A stretch of 64,000 bases of DNA from positions 82,459 through 146,458 of the forward strand of contig JAFAGO010000004.1 in the NCBI GenBank assembly GCA_023422635.1, read 5' to 3'. The notes under the pieces are model-generated. The model was not told the DNA's origin and searched no databases. It was given only the letters and a program-made list of their open reading frames with translations. Both the position numbers and the translations under genes were made by a program. This stretch comes from Bacteroidota bacterium (GTDB lineage: Bacteria > Bacteroidota > Bacteroidia > Flavobacteriales > Weeksellaceae). Position 1 is the first letter of the stretch; each line of letters opens with the position of its first letter. Positions 1 through 9,187 of the stretch are shown piece by piece.

Positions 1-449
1 TGTTTTGCAAGTTCTTCTTTTAAATCTTCTAAAGCAATATATCGAACTTCAGAAACTTCTGCAGAATTTAAGTGAAATTCTCCCTCATAGGTTCCTGTAA
101 ACACGTAATCCAACTCATGTTCCCAAAGATTTCCGCCCACATCGGCTTTGTATAAAAAATGAAAACGTTCGGTAAGTGGCGTTGAAATACCTAGTTCCTC
201 GTGTAAACGGCGATTCGCGGCTTCAAGATAGGTTTCGTTAATTCTTGGGTGCGAACACACTGCATTGGTCCATTGTTTTGGAGAGTGGTATTTTTCGTCG
301 GCTCTTTTTTGCAAAAGCATTTCGCCTTTATTATTGAAGATGAAAACTGAAAACGCCCGATGAAGCAAACCACAAATATGGGCTTGCTGTTTTTCCATAA
401 GTCCAATCACTTCATCAGAAGGATTTACCAAAACTACTTGTTCTTCCAT
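1..449 (-). CDS. idi: isopentenyl-diphosphate delta-isomerase, type I (partial)
   Basis: Interconverts isopentenyl and dimethylallyl diphosphate in the cytosol for menaquinone, carotenoid and undecaprenyl lipid synthesis. The gene reads leftward from the ATG at 447-449 and leaves the window, so about 149 N-terminal residues are visible. The Nudix-like fold is recognisable: WTNAVCSHPR holds the catalytic Cys65 and metal ligand His67, and ANRRLHEELGI carries the acidic metal-binding helix, followed by WEHELDYVF. The N-terminus MEEQVVLVNPSDEV fits the usual start of bacterial type I enzymes, which supports this ATG. A TACCTTTG box ends only 6 bases before the start codon, so the mRNA may have almost no leader. 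No neighbour on its strand is visible. Family assignment is firm. Confidence 0.9.
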   Translation of the reverse strand, partial: MEEQVVLVNPSDEVIGLMEKQQAHICGLLHRAFSVFIFNNKGEMLLQKRADEKYHSPKQWTNAVCSHPRINETYLEAANRRLHEELGISTPLTERFHFLYKADVGGNLWEHELDYVFTGTYEGEFHLNSAEVSEVRYIALEDLKEELAK

Positions 450-454
450 TTTCA

Positions 455-462
455 CAAAGGTA
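455..462 (-). promoter_or_regulatory. -7 promoter box TACCTTTG of idi
   Basis: On the minus strand TACCTTTG matches the Bacteroidota -7 consensus TAnnTTTG. It lies 5 bases before the idi ATG, so initiation at the usual distance would fall at or next to the start codon. No convincing -33 TTG was located. Confidence 0.45.
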
Positions 463-660
463 AGTTTAATTCTTATTTTGGTGAAATTAAAGATATAGAT
501 TTTCGGAAAGAACAATCAATTGAAAACGCGTCAATTTGAAATAATTCATTAAAAAGCTTTGATTATTGAATAAAATATTTTTTATCGCGATTTATTTCTT
601 TTATAATTGAATAATTTTAAGTGTTAACTGAATTTAACTTCAGTTTATAACATTAATTTG

Positions 661-668
661 TATCTTTG
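661..668 (+). promoter_or_regulatory. -7 promoter box TATCTTTG of the HAD/dehydrogenase pair
   Basis: TATCTTTG is a perfect match to the Bacteroidota -7 consensus TAnnTTTG, 20 bases upstream of the ATG at 689, in a 239-bp AT-rich divergent intergenic region. Confidence 0.6.
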
Positions 669-688
669 TCGCTTCAAATTTTAAGAAA

Positions 689-1090
689 ATGGAACTCGAA
701 TATTTAGACCATTTAAGCCCTATGTTAAAAGGAGATGTCAAGAATTATCTAATCGATATTGATGGTACAATAACTGAGGATGTACCCAACGAAGAACCGG
801 AAAGAATGATTACTTGCGAGCCCTATCCGGATGCTTTAGAAACCATTAACCGTTGGTATGATCAAGGCCACCAAATTTGTTTTTTTACTTCGCGTACGGA
901 AGATTTAAAACAAATTACGATTGATTGGCTGGATAAAAATGGATTTAAATATCACAGTGTGCTTTGCGGAAAACCAAGAGGTGGAAATTACCACTGGATT
1001 GATAACCATTTGGTGAGAGCAACACGCTACAAAGGAAAATTTACCGATTTGGTAGAGAAACAAGTCACCATAGAAGTTTTTAAAGATTAA
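689..1090 (+). CDS. small HAD-superfamily phosphatase
   Basis: A 133-residue HAD-type phosphohydrolase. Motif I is DIDGT (Asp23 nucleophile, Asp25 acid/base), motif II is FFTSR with its Thr, the motif III lysine lies in GKPRGGNYHWI, and WIDNH supplies the acidic motif IV. The chain is short with no room for a cap domain, as in small sugar- or nucleotide-phosphate phosphatases. The substrate cannot be told from sequence. It overlaps the following dehydrogenase by one base (TAA/ATG sharing an A), so the two are translationally coupled and may act on related phosphorylated or hydroxy acid metabolites. The ATG lies 20 bases after a TATCTTTG promoter box. Some databases give Flavobacteriia homologues names such as phosphoheptose isomerase; the motifs do not support that. 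Confidence 0.75.
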   Translation: MELEYLDHLSPMLKGDVKNYLIDIDGTITEDVPNEEPERMITCEPYPDALETINRWYDQGHQICFFTSRTEDLKQITIDWLDKNGFKYHSVLCGKPRGGNYHWIDNHLVRATRYKGKFTDLVEKQVTIEVFKD

Positions 1091-2055
1091 TGAAGATGAA
1101 AATATTAGCAAACGACGGATTAGATCAATCTGGAATTGATGCCCTTACTGAAAAAGGTTTTGAAGTAATAACCACCAAAGTTCCGCAAGAATCATTAGCC
1201 GAATATATTCAAGAACATGATATTAAAACGGTTTTAGTGCGAAGCGCAACCCAAATTCGTAAAGAATTGATTGATGCTTGCCCAAGCATTGAAATTATCG
1301 GTAGAGGAGGCGTTGGAATGGATAATATTGATGTTGATTATGCACGATCAAAAGGAATTCACGTAATCAATACGCCCGGTGCATCGTCTGCATCTGTTGG
1401 AGAATTGGTGTTTGCACACCTTTTTTCTGGAGCGCGTTTTCTTGAAGATTCTAACCGCAAAATGCCCGTTGTTGGCGACTCTGAATTTGCAACTTTGAAG
1501 AAAAATTATTCTAAAGGAATTGAGCTTCGTGGCAAAACCATTGGAATTGTCGGGATGGGAAGAATCGGACAAGAAGTTGCAAAAATTGCCCTTGGATTGG
1601 GAATGCGTGTGATCGCAGCAGATAGCATTGTTGGTAAAGCTACTATTAAAGTTAAATTTTACAACAATCAATTTATTAATGTTGATATTGAAACGGAACC
1701 TTTAGATTCTATTTTTGAACACGCAGATTTTATTACATTGCACGTTCCGGCTCAAAAAGAAGGTCATATGATTGGCAAAACAGAGTTCGATAAAATGAAA
1801 GATGGTGTTGCAATAGTAAACTGCTCTCGCGGTGGTGTAATTGATGAAAAAGCTTTGGTAGAAGCTTTGGATAGCGGCAAAGTTCTATTTGCAGGATTGG
1901 ATGTTTTTGAAAATGAACCTACCCCTGCTAAAGAAATTCTTCAGCATTCAAAAATTTCATTAACGCCTCATACAGGTGCTGCTACAGTGGAAGCTCAAGA
2001 TAGAATTGGACTTTCGTTAGCGGAACAAATTTGCAGTATTTTGCAAGTGAATTAG
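1090..2055 (+). CDS. D-2-hydroxyacid dehydrogenase, SerA-like
   Basis: NAD-dependent D-2-hydroxyacid dehydrogenase of the phosphoglycerate dehydrogenase group, 321 residues. The Rossmann motif is GIVGMGRIGQE near residue 153. The catalytic triad is visible: Arg in NCSRGGVIDE, Glu in DVFENEPTP and His in LTPHTGAAT. It ends directly after the catalytic core, so the C-terminal ACT domain that makes long SerA enzymes serine-sensitive is absent. It could be 3-phosphoglycerate dehydrogenase (first step of serine synthesis); serC is not next to it here, so lactate, glyoxylate or erythronate-phosphate-type substrates remain possible. The start overlaps the upstream phosphatase stop. An alternative ATG two codons downstream would barely change the protein. 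Confidence 0.85.
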   Translation: MKMKILANDGLDQSGIDALTEKGFEVITTKVPQESLAEYIQEHDIKTVLVRSATQIRKELIDACPSIEIIGRGGVGMDNIDVDYARSKGIHVINTPGASSASVGELVFAHLFSGARFLEDSNRKMPVVGDSEFATLKKNYSKGIELRGKTIGIVGMGRIGQEVAKIALGLGMRVIAADSIVGKATIKVKFYNNQFINVDIETEPLDSIFEHADFITLHVPAQKEGHMIGKTEFDKMKDGVAIVNCSRGGVIDEKALVEALDSGKVLFAGLDVFENEPTPAKEILQHSKISLTPHTGAATVEAQDRIGLSLAEQICSILQVN

Positions 2056-2088
2056 AAAAATTATCAGACCAATAAAAGTTAGTAAAAA

Positions 2089-2120
2089 AAATACTTCCGA
2101 TATTTCGGAAGTATTTTTTT
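2089..2120. terminator. bidirectional terminator between the dehydrogenase and mscL
   Basis: A 10-bp perfect stem (ATACTTCCGA / TCGGAAGTAT) with a 4-base loop is flanked by an A-run on the left and a T-run on the right, so it can end transcription from both converging genes. Confidence 0.9.
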
Positions 2121-2140
2121 TATTGTTTAGGAAATTGAAG

Positions 2141-2512
2141 TTATTTCTTTTTCAACTCATCTCTAATTTCAGCAAGTAATTTATCTGTAGAAGATGGTTC
2201 TGCAGGGGCAGCTTCAGCAGGTTTGTTTACCTTGTTTGCACCTTTAATTAACCAAAATAATACAAATGCAATACATAGGAAACTAATTACGGCAGACAAA
2301 AAGTTACCATAAGCAACACCATTCCACGAAAGTTTCGCAATGTTTTCCGCACCCGCAGCTTTAAGCGCAGGATTCAACAAAAGAGGGGTAATAACATCAT
2401 CCACTAAAGAAGATACAATTTTACCGAAAGCTGCACCAATAATTACACCGACAGCCAAATCAATCACATTGCCTTTAAAAGCAAATTCCTTGAATTCTTT
2501 AATAAAGCTCAT
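2141..2512 (-). CDS. mscL: large-conductance mechanosensitive channel MscL
   Basis: Pentameric inner-membrane channel that opens under membrane tension and releases solutes after hypo-osmotic shock. The 123 residues match the family's usual length. The N-terminal amphipathic helix (MSFIKEFKEFAFKGNVIDLA) leads into the pore helix VIIGAAFGKIVSSLVDDVI, followed by a periplasmic loop and TM2 around FLSAVISFLCIAFVLFWLI. The charged C-terminal bundle carries an EIRDELKKK ending. Pore residues at the start of TM1 (AVGVIIGAAFG) are conserved. It is monocistronic, converging on the upstream dehydrogenase with a shared terminator. Confidence 0.97.
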   Translation of the reverse strand: MSFIKEFKEFAFKGNVIDLAVGVIIGAAFGKIVSSLVDDVITPLLLNPALKAAGAENIAKLSWNGVAYGNFLSAVISFLCIAFVLFWLIKGANKVNKPAEAAPAEPSSTDKLLAEIRDELKKK

Positions 2513-2624
2513 AATTCGTCAATTTTAATAGTTTATTCTCGTAAAATTAGTGTTTTCTGCTAAATGTCAGCTTTAAATGTGGTAAATATTATGATATTCG
2601 CATAAATGATGTAAACCGTACTGG

Positions 2625-2632
2625 TATTTTTG
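2625..2632 (+). promoter_or_regulatory. -7 promoter box TATTTTTG of nnr
   Basis: Perfect TAnnTTTG match, 31 bases upstream of the nnr start codon and inside the 151-bp gap shared with the divergent mscL. Confidence 0.5.
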
Positions 2633-2663
2633 TTACATTCGTTTTACAAGAATACACGGATTA

Positions 2664-4181
2664 ATGAAACTTTTCTCAGCACAGCAAATACGAGAAGCTG
2701 ACGCTTTTACGATTAATAATGAAGGAATTTCTTCTACGAATTTAATGGAGCGTGCGGCTGTTGCATGTACAGATTGGATTTTACAGAATATTCCAAAAAA
2801 AGAGCATTTCTTTATTTTTTGTGGAAATGGAAATAACGGAGGCGATGGATTTGCAATCGCAAGAATGCTGTATCAAAAAGGTAAAACGGTAGATGTTTTT
2901 ATTCATTCTTTTCATGGTACATTTTCGTCTGATGCGCAAATAAATTTGCAACGTTTAAAGGAAATTCCTGGAATTTCAATTCACGAATTCGGTGCAATTG
3001 ATCAATTTGATTTTGGTTCTGAAACCGTGATTATTGATGCACTTTTGGGGACAGGTTTAAACAAACCTCTTTCAGGGAAAATTCAAGAAGTCGTCGAATT
3101 TCTTAATCAACAAAAATCCATTAAAATTTCAATTGATATTCCGACAGGTTTGTACTGCGATGATATGGTTCAGCATAACGCAACAGTTTTCAAAGCCGAC
3201 CAAACTCTAACTTTTCAATTTTGGAAGAGAGCGTTCCTACATCCCGAAACTGGGATTTTCTGTGGTAAAGTTCATGTTTTAAATATTCAAATTAGCGAAG
3301 CGTATATTCAAAAAACATCCACAGATTTTTTTACTATTGATGATTCTTTAATTGCAGAAATCTACACCCCCAGAAATGAATTTTCTCACAAAGGAAATTT
3401 TGGAAAAACCATTATTTGTGCAGGAAGTTTTGGTAAAATGGGCGCCGCTGTTTTAGCAACCAAAGCTGCTTTGAAATCGGGGAGCGGTCTAACGTTTGTT
3501 CATGCTCCTACATGTGAATATGAAGTGCTTCAAAGCACTTGTCCAGAAGCGATGTATCAATATGCAGGTGAAGATTTTATTTTCATTTTTGAGAAAGAAG
3601 AAAATGCCGTTTTTGGTATTGGACCGGGATTAGGAACTGATCCAGTAACACAAAATGCTTTAATCGATTTTTTTAAAGACTGGAGCGATCCTGTTGTTCT
3701 TGATGCCGATGCACTCAATATTTTTGCCAAGAATCCACAGCATTTAGATTTGATTCCAGAAAACAGCATCATTTCTCCACATCCCAAAGAATTTGCAAGA
3801 CTCTTCGGTGAAACAAGCAATTCTTTTGAGCGTTTGCAATTAGGCCAATGTAAAGCAAAGGAGTTGAAGATCTTCATCGTTTTGAAAGATCATCATACAC
3901 AAATTATTACGCCAACAGGAAAAGTATTTTACAACACAACAGGCAATTCTGGAATGGCAAAAGGAGGAAGTGGAGATGTTTTAACTGGAATTCTCACTTC
4001 TTTATTAGCACAAAAATACAGCCCAGAAAATGCTGCTATCTTCGGCGTTTGGCTTCACGGAAAAGCGGGAGATTTCGCTGCTGAATTGTATTCTGAAGAA
4101 TCAATGTTGCCTTCGGATTTAATTAATTGCATAGGGAAAGTTTTTCTTAGTTTGAAAAACGAATTGTTTTTGAAGTGCTAA
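2664..4181 (+). CDS. nnr: bifunctional NAD(P)H-hydrate epimerase / ADP-dependent dehydratase
   Basis: Repairs NADH and NADPH damaged by hydration. The N-terminal YjeF_N domain (about residues 1-215) epimerises the R and S hydrates; GNGNNGGDGFAIARML is its phosphate-binding loop. The C-terminal carbohydrate-kinase-like domain (about 235-500) dehydrates S-NAD(P)HX using ADP; its signature GGSGDVLTGIL lies near residue 433. The full length of 505 residues is normal for the fused enzyme. It is a single gene with its own TATTTTTG promoter; the next gene has another promoter. Confidence 0.95.
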   Translation: MKLFSAQQIREADAFTINNEGISSTNLMERAAVACTDWILQNIPKKEHFFIFCGNGNNGGDGFAIARMLYQKGKTVDVFIHSFHGTFSSDAQINLQRLKEIPGISIHEFGAIDQFDFGSETVIIDALLGTGLNKPLSGKIQEVVEFLNQQKSIKISIDIPTGLYCDDMVQHNATVFKADQTLTFQFWKRAFLHPETGIFCGKVHVLNIQISEAYIQKTSTDFFTIDDSLIAEIYTPRNEFSHKGNFGKTIICAGSFGKMGAAVLATKAALKSGSGLTFVHAPTCEYEVLQSTCPEAMYQYAGEDFIFIFEKEENAVFGIGPGLGTDPVTQNALIDFFKDWSDPVVLDADALNIFAKNPQHLDLIPENSIISPHPKEFARLFGETSNSFERLQLGQCKAKELKIFIVLKDHHTQIITPTGKVFYNTTGNSGMAKGGSGDVLTGILTSLLAQKYSPENAAIFGVWLHGKAGDFAAELYSEESMLPSDLINCIGKVFLSLKNELFLKC

Positions 4182-4256
4182 ACTCTGCTCACTCAATTTC
4201 AAATATGAGTAAAAATAGGTGTTCATTTTTCGGTTGTCAACGTGAAATCGAAAATT

Positions 4257-4264
4257 TAGTTTTG
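4257..4264 (+). promoter_or_regulatory. promoter of the ada-like gene (TAGTTTTG)
   Basis: TAGTTTTG fits the -7 consensus TAnnTTTG, and a TTG at 4234-4236 lies about 20 bases upstream as expected for the -33 element. The start codon is at 4279, giving a very short leader. Confidence 0.55.
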
Positions 4265-4278
4265 TATAAAAATAAGGA

Positions 4279-5322
4279 ATGAATATTAGCGACAAAGTGA
4301 TGTATCAGGCTTCGGTGGACAAAAATACTGAATTTGAAGGTGTTTTTTGGATGGGTGTAAAAACGACCGGTATTTTTTGTCGTCCAACGTGTACAGCGCG
4401 AAAACCCAAATTTGAAAATGTGGAGTTTTTTAATTCAACAAAGGCGGCCATTCAAAAAGGATATCGGCCATGTAAAATTTGTAGGCCTTTAGAAAATCCC
4501 AACGAAACGCCTCAAGAAATAAAAGATATTTTACGAGAACTTTCGGATAATGCTTCATTAAAATTCAAAGATGTTGATTTGGTGAAACGTGGTTTGGAGC
4601 CAACTGCAATACGCAGATGGTTTCTGAAAAATCACGGAATTACATTTCACGCATTTCAAAGAATGTTTAAAATCAACGCTGCCTTTAAAAAATTGAACAG
4701 TGGCGAGGGCGTTTTGGATACGGCGATGGATTTAGGATATGAAAGTTTGAGTGGTTTTAATGAGAGTTTTAAAAATATTTTTGGTGTTTCGCCCAGTCAA
4801 TCGATGTTTGAAAAAGTGGTAGATTTTAAAAGAATTGAAACCCCAATCGGAACCATGATTGCTTGCGCAGACGAAAATGGAATTTGCCTTTTGGAATTTT
4901 CTGATCGAAAAGCATTGGTTACCGAACTGAAGCAAATTGCAACGCATTTGGACGCTAATATTTTACAAGGGGAGAATATTCATTTTGAAAAATTAGAATC
5001 GGAATTAACAGAATATTTTAAAGGAAATCTTACGGATTTTACGGTTCCGCTTACGCCTGTGGGAACGGATTTTCAGAAGAAGGTTTGGGAAGTGTTACGG
5101 GAAATCCCTTACGGAAGTACAAGGACTTATCAGCAGCAAGCGAATGCCCTTGGAAGTCCGAAGTCGGTTCGCGCGGTCGCAAATGCCAATGGTTTAAATA
5201 AAATTTCTATTCTTATTCCTTGCCACAGAGTGATTGGTAGCGATGGAACGTTAACAGGATATGGTGGTGGAATTTGGAGGAAACAAAAGTTATTAGAGCT
5301 TGAAAAAGCCATTTTGATGTAA
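4279..5322 (+). CDS. ada: Ada-type bifunctional regulator / O6-methylguanine-DNA methyltransferase
   Basis: Suicide repair protein and activator of the alkylation response. Three parts are visible. The N-terminal zinc domain (about 1-75) has the four Cys ligands in FCRPTC and PCKIC, which take a methyl group from DNA phosphotriesters. An AraC-type helix-turn-helix region follows (about 85-175; MDLGYESLSGFNESF). The C-terminal O6-alkylguanine methyltransferase (about 185-345) has the acceptor Cys in IPCHRVIG, preceded by the GSTRTY helix. Length (347) and order equal those of E. coli Ada. The gene has its own promoter; in this family the methylated protein activates its own gene. No alkB or alkA neighbour is present. 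Confidence 0.95.
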   Translation: MNISDKVMYQASVDKNTEFEGVFWMGVKTTGIFCRPTCTARKPKFENVEFFNSTKAAIQKGYRPCKICRPLENPNETPQEIKDILRELSDNASLKFKDVDLVKRGLEPTAIRRWFLKNHGITFHAFQRMFKINAAFKKLNSGEGVLDTAMDLGYESLSGFNESFKNIFGVSPSQSMFEKVVDFKRIETPIGTMIACADENGICLLEFSDRKALVTELKQIATHLDANILQGENIHFEKLESELTEYFKGNLTDFTVPLTPVGTDFQKKVWEVLREIPYGSTRTYQQQANALGSPKSVRAVANANGLNKISILIPCHRVIGSDGTLTGYGGGIWRKQKLLELEKAILM

Positions 5323-5352
5323 AAAAAACCGCAGCGTAAACTGCGGATTTCA
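5323..5352 (-). terminator. terminator of the leucine operon
   Basis: The stem CCGCAG / CTGCGG with a 6-base loop is followed, reading leftward, by eight Ts. It ends the leu operon just after leuB and may also serve ada from the other side. Confidence 0.85.
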
Positions 5353-5370
5353 ACTAACTTCTAACAATAA

Positions 5371-6492
5371 CTAAATAATAGTAGATTTTCCGATTTCCAC
5401 GTTTTCTTGGTGGAAAAATTCAAGCTCTGTTTCTAAAGTTTTACTGATGTAATCACCGATAAAACCAGTACTAAAATTCTTTTTATCATTTAAATCCACA
5501 GAAACAATACCATTGTTGATAGCCTGTTCAACGGAGAAAACAATATGATCTGCCATGGTTTTTTCTCCCAAATATTCTAGCATCATCGCGGCACTTAAAA
5601 TGGAAGCCATTGGATTGGCAATATTTTTTCCTTTAGCTTGCGGATACGATCCGTGGATTGGCTCGAACATTCCCGTTTTTTCGCCAATCGATGCAGAAGG
5701 CAACAATCCTATTGAACCTCCAATTACACTTCCTTCATCTGAAATGATATCTCCAAACATATTTTCTGTTAAGATCACATCAAACTGTCGTGGGTTTAAA
5801 ATCATTTGCATTGCAGCGTTATCCACAAATAGGAAATCCAATTGTACGGTTGGATATTGTTCTGCAATTTCTTTACACGTTCTTCTCCATAATCTTGATG
5901 TTTCTAAAACGTTTGCTTTATCCACCAAGGTTACTTTATTTCTTCTTTCCGTTGCGGCTTGAAAGGCGAGGTGTGCAATGCGTTCAATTTCGCTTTTTTT
6001 GTAAGAGCAGATATCGTATGCTTCGTTTCCATCATCGCTGGTTTTCTTTTCGCCAAAGTAAATTCCGCTCACCAATTCACGGTAAATGACGAAATCGGTT
6101 TTCTCGAAAATTTCCTTTTTTAAAGGGCTAATTTTTTCTAATGTTGGATAAGCTTTAACAGGACGAATGTTGGCATACAACCCCAAATCAGCCCGCAGTT
6201 TCAAAAGACCTTGTTCTGGTCGCACTTTGGCATCTGGATTATTATCAAAACTGGAATCACCAATGGAACCAAAGAGTACAGCATCGCTATTTTTACAAAT
6301 TTCCAAGGTTTCATCGGGTAAAGGATTTCCAGTTTCATAAATGGCTTTAGCGCCTACCGAAGCTTCTTGATAATCGAAGTTTACTTTATATATTTTAGCA
6401 GCGGTATTCAAAACCTTAATGGCTTCATTTACGACTTCCGGACCAATTCCATCTCCAGAAAGTACAGCAATTTTGTAGGTTTTATTTTCCAT
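5371..6492 (-). CDS. leuB: 3-isopropylmalate dehydrogenase
   Basis: Third step of leucine synthesis: NAD-dependent oxidative decarboxylation of 3-isopropylmalate. The isocitrate/isopropylmalate dehydrogenase signature NMFGDIISDEGSVIGGS is present near residue 245, with the metal-binding Asp residues. The substrate-binding region RPEQGLLKLRADLGLYANIRP is typical of LeuB; the N-terminus KIAVLSGDGIGPEVV is the family's nucleotide-fold start. Length 373 is slightly longer than the usual 355-365. It is last in the operon and its ATG overlaps the leuD stop (TGATG), so the two are coupled. A strong terminator follows. Confidence 0.97.
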   Translation of the reverse strand: MENKTYKIAVLSGDGIGPEVVNEAIKVLNTAAKIYKVNFDYQEASVGAKAIYETGNPLPDETLEICKNSDAVLFGSIGDSSFDNNPDAKVRPEQGLLKLRADLGLYANIRPVKAYPTLEKISPLKKEIFEKTDFVIYRELVSGIYFGEKKTSDDGNEAYDICSYKKSEIERIAHLAFQAATERRNKVTLVDKANVLETSRLWRRTCKEIAEQYPTVQLDFLFVDNAAMQMILNPRQFDVILTENMFGDIISDEGSVIGGSIGLLPSASIGEKTGMFEPIHGSYPQAKGKNIANPMASILSAAMMLEYLGEKTMADHIVFSVEQAINNGIVSVDLNDKKNFSTGFIGDYISKTLETELEFFHQENVEIGKSTII

Positions 6493-7082
6493 CAGTATAC
6501 TTTTTCTTTTTGTTGTTCAAATTTTTCTATTTCTGCTTTTTTACTAATGAGGAAATCAATATCATCATACCCTTCCATTAGGCAGATTTTTTTGTAGCCA
6601 TCTATTTCAAAAGAAGTGGATTGATCTTGATAGCTCAAGGTTTGATTTCCCAAATCAACGGCAATCTCTGTTTCGGGATTTTGGGAAATGGTTTCCAAAA
6701 GATTCTTTAAAAAATCTTCTGAAACTTGAACCGGAAGAAGTCCATTATTTAAAGCATTTCCTTTAAATATATCTGCAAAAAAGCTGGAAATTACTACTCG
6801 AAATCCGTAATCGGTAAGTGCCCAAGCGGCATGCTCGCGGCTACTTCCGCATCCAAAATTATTTCCTGCAACCAGAATTTCTCCGTGGTATTTGGGATTG
6901 TTAAGTACAAAAAGTTCATTTAGATCACCTTCTTTTGTGTACCGCCAATCACGGAAAAGATTTTCTCCGAATCCTGTTTTTTCGATGCTTTTAAGAAAGC
7001 GCGCAGGAATAATTTGATCGGTATCCACATTTTCATTGGGAAGTGGAACTGCTGTGGAAGTGAGCGTCGTTAGTTTCTTCAT
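6492..7082 (-). CDS. leuD: 3-isopropylmalate dehydratase small subunit
   Basis: Swivelling-domain partner of LeuC in isopropylmalate isomerase (2-isopropylmalate to 3-isopropylmalate). The family motifs [28 protein letters not shown] and [11 protein letters not shown] are intact, and the 196-residue length is standard for bacterial LeuD. It sits 18 bases after a methyltransferase gene that separates it from leuC, an unusual interruption because the two subunits are normally adjacent. Its stop overlaps the leuB start. Confidence 0.97.
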   Translation of the reverse strand: MKKLTTLTSTAVPLPNENVDTDQIIPARFLKSIEKTGFGENLFRDWRYTKEGDLNELFVLNNPKYHGEILVAGNNFGCGSSREHAAWALTDYGFRVVISSFFADIFKGNALNNGLLPVQVSEDFLKNLLETISQNPETEIAVDLGNQTLSYQDQSTSFEIDGYKKICLMEGYDDIDFLISKKAEIEKFEQQKEKVY

Positions 7083-7100
7083 TTTTCCTAATCCTAAATT

Positions 7101-7793
7101 TTATTTCGTTGCGGCAAAAACCACAAAGTTGTAATATTGATAATAATTATTAGCCGTTTTAAAACCGCTTTCTTTTAACCAACGCAATTGATGAGAGAGG
7201 GTATCCATTTGATCGAGTTGAATTCGCTGAAATGTAGCTTCTTTTTCGGCATTGCTTAAATTTTGGTTTTGAATGACTTTGTTTTTCCAATTTTCGGTAT
7301 ATGTGTTTTCAGCATATTCATCTTCCCCTAAAACTTGATCTGCATTAATCAATTGTCCGTTGGCTTTTAACCATGAAAATGATTTTTTAAAGATCATTCT
7401 TTTTTCTTCAGAATTCAAGTGGTGTAGAGCCAAACCTGAAATAATTAGATCGAAACTTTCTTCTTCAAAATTAAGGTTTTTAAAAGATTCTACGATGAAT
7501 TCTAGGTTAGAAAATCCGTGAAATCGATCTTTCGCTTTCTGCAACATTTGATCCGAAATATCCACCAAAGTAAAATTAGCTTTCGGATACTTTTCTAAGA
7601 AAAATGCAGTTAGCAATCCCGTTCCTGATCCTAAATCCAAGATGTTTTTAACGTTTGATGTGTTTTCAGCGAGTTCAAGTGGAACGGCATAAAAAGTATC
7701 AAAACAAGGAATCAATTCCTTCCGTTGTTTATCGTATTTATCCGAAACTGCATTGAATACGTTTCTAATATTTTCGTTGTCTGTAAACATCAA
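7101..7793 (-). CDS. class I SAM-dependent methyltransferase inside the leu operon
   Basis: A 230-residue Rossmann-fold methyltransferase. SAM-binding motif I is ILDLGSGTGLL near residue 49, followed by the acidic FTLVDIS strand end and the post-motif FDLIISGLALHHL. The substrate is unknown; it is closest in look to the broad UbiE/Methyltransf_25 group of small-molecule enzymes. The gene lies 15 bases downstream of leuC and 18 bases upstream of leuD, so it is co-transcribed with the leucine pathway. No step of leucine synthesis uses SAM. A detoxifying role, such as methylating an acid intermediate in the manner of trans-aconitate methyltransferase, is only a guess. Base composition resembles its neighbours. 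Confidence 0.85.
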   Translation of the reverse strand: MMFTDNENIRNVFNAVSDKYDKQRKELIPCFDTFYAVPLELAENTSNVKNILDLGSGTGLLTAFFLEKYPKANFTLVDISDQMLQKAKDRFHGFSNLEFIVESFKNLNFEEESFDLIISGLALHHLNSEEKRMIFKKSFSWLKANGQLINADQVLGEDEYAENTYTENWKNKVIQNQNLSNAEKEATFQRIQLDQMDTLSHQLRWLKESGFKTANNYYQYYNFVVFAATK

Positions 7794-7808
7794 TTAAGTC
7801 AAACTTCT

Positions 7809-9182
7809 TCAATTTTGGCAGATGTCGATTTTTCCTTCCACCGCAGCAATGGCAGCTGTTAAAGGACTTGCTAATAACGTTCTTGCACCTGGACCTTGAC
7901 GCCCTTCAAAATTTCTATTGGAAGTTGAAACGCAGTATTCGCCTTCTGGAATTTTATCGTCATTCATTGCTAAACAGGCGGAACAGCCCGCTTCACGAAT
8001 TTGGAATCCAGCGTCGGTAAAAACTTTTTCCAAACCTTCGGCTTTAATTTGTTGGGCAACGTGAAATGATCCTGGAACAATAAGTGCGGTAATATTTTCT
8101 GCTTTTTTTCTTCCTTTAATATAAGACGCTACTGAGCGAAAATCTTCTATTCGGGCATTGGTGCAACTTCCGATAAAAACGTAATTGATTGGGATTGCCG
8201 ACATTTTTTGTCCGGATTCTAAGCCCATATATTGAAGGGCTTTACTTTCGGATTCGTTAGCTGCAGCAGGAACTTCATCAAAAATACTGATGCCCATTCC
8301 TGGGTTGGTTCCGTAGGTAATCATGGGTTGAATATCTTCTGCATTAAAGTGATATTCCAAATCAAAAACGGCATCATCGTCCGTTTTCAAAGTTTTCCAA
8401 TATGCAACTTTTTCATCGAAGTCTTCCCCTTTCGGAGCGTATTTTCTTCCCTCTACATAGCTGAATGTGGTTTCGTCTGGAGCAATCATTCCTCCTCGAG
8501 CACCCATTTCGATGCTCATATTGCAAACGGTCATTCTTCCTTCCATGCTCATTTCTTCAAAAACATTTCCGGCATATTCGCAGAAATAACCAGTTCCAGC
8601 ATCTGTTCCGGTTTTGGAAATGATGTATAGAATAACATCCTTTGGCGTTACATTTTTATTAAGTTTTCCGTTTACGTTAACACGCATTGATTTTGGTTTG
8701 TTCATCAATAAACATTGGCTTGCGAAAACCATCGCAACTTGACTGGTTCCAATTCCGAAGGCAATGCTACCGAAGGCCCCATGAGTGGAAGTATGGCTAT
8801 CGCCGCACACGATGCTCATTCCAGGTTGTGTGATGCCTAATTCTGGTGCGATAATGTGTACAATTCCTTGGTTTTCATGACCTAATCCCCAAAGCTCTAC
8901 TTGATGATTTTTGCAATTGATTTCCAATTGTTTTACTTGGTTTCTCGACAAATCATCTTTAATAGGCAATTCTTGATGGAGCGTCGGAACATTATGATCG
9001 GCCGTTGCGGTAATTTTTTCAGGACGAAAAACGGGAATGTTGCGATTTTCGAGCTCAGCAAATGCTTGCGGGCTGGTAACTTCATGAATTAAATGTCGGT
9101 CGATATACATAATTTGCGGACCGTTTTCGATGGATTCAACTACATGCGCATCCCATACTTTATCAAATAAGGTTTTTCCCAT
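7809..9182 (-). CDS. leuC: 3-isopropylmalate dehydratase large subunit
   Basis: Large [4Fe-4S] subunit of isopropylmalate isomerase. The cluster cysteines are seen in [11 protein letters not shown] and in the pair GCSACLAMN toward the C-terminus. [13 protein letters not shown] and the ending of [13 protein letters not shown] are further aconitase-family signatures. Length 457 is normal. It lies 5 bases after leuA and is followed by the methyltransferase gene, then leuD. Confidence 0.97.
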   Translation of the reverse strand: MGKTLFDKVWDAHVVESIENGPQIMYIDRHLIHEVTSPQAFAELENRNIPVFRPEKITATADHNVPTLHQELPIKDDLSRNQVKQLEINCKNHQVELWGLGHENQGIVHIIAPELGITQPGMSIVCGDSHTSTHGAFGSIAFGIGTSQVAMVFASQCLLMNKPKSMRVNVNGKLNKNVTPKDVILYIISKTGTDAGTGYFCEYAGNVFEEMSMEGRMTVCNMSIEMGARGGMIAPDETTFSYVEGRKYAPKGEDFDEKVAYWKTLKTDDDAVFDLEYHFNAEDIQPMITYGTNPGMGISIFDEVPAAANESESKALQYMGLESGQKMSAIPINYVFIGSCTNARIEDFRSVASYIKGRKKAENITALIVPGSFHVAQQIKAEGLEKVFTDAGFQIREAGCSACLAMNDDKIPEGEYCVSTSNRNFEGRQGPGARTLLASPLTAAIAAVEGKIDICQN

Positions 9183-9187
9183 TTTCT

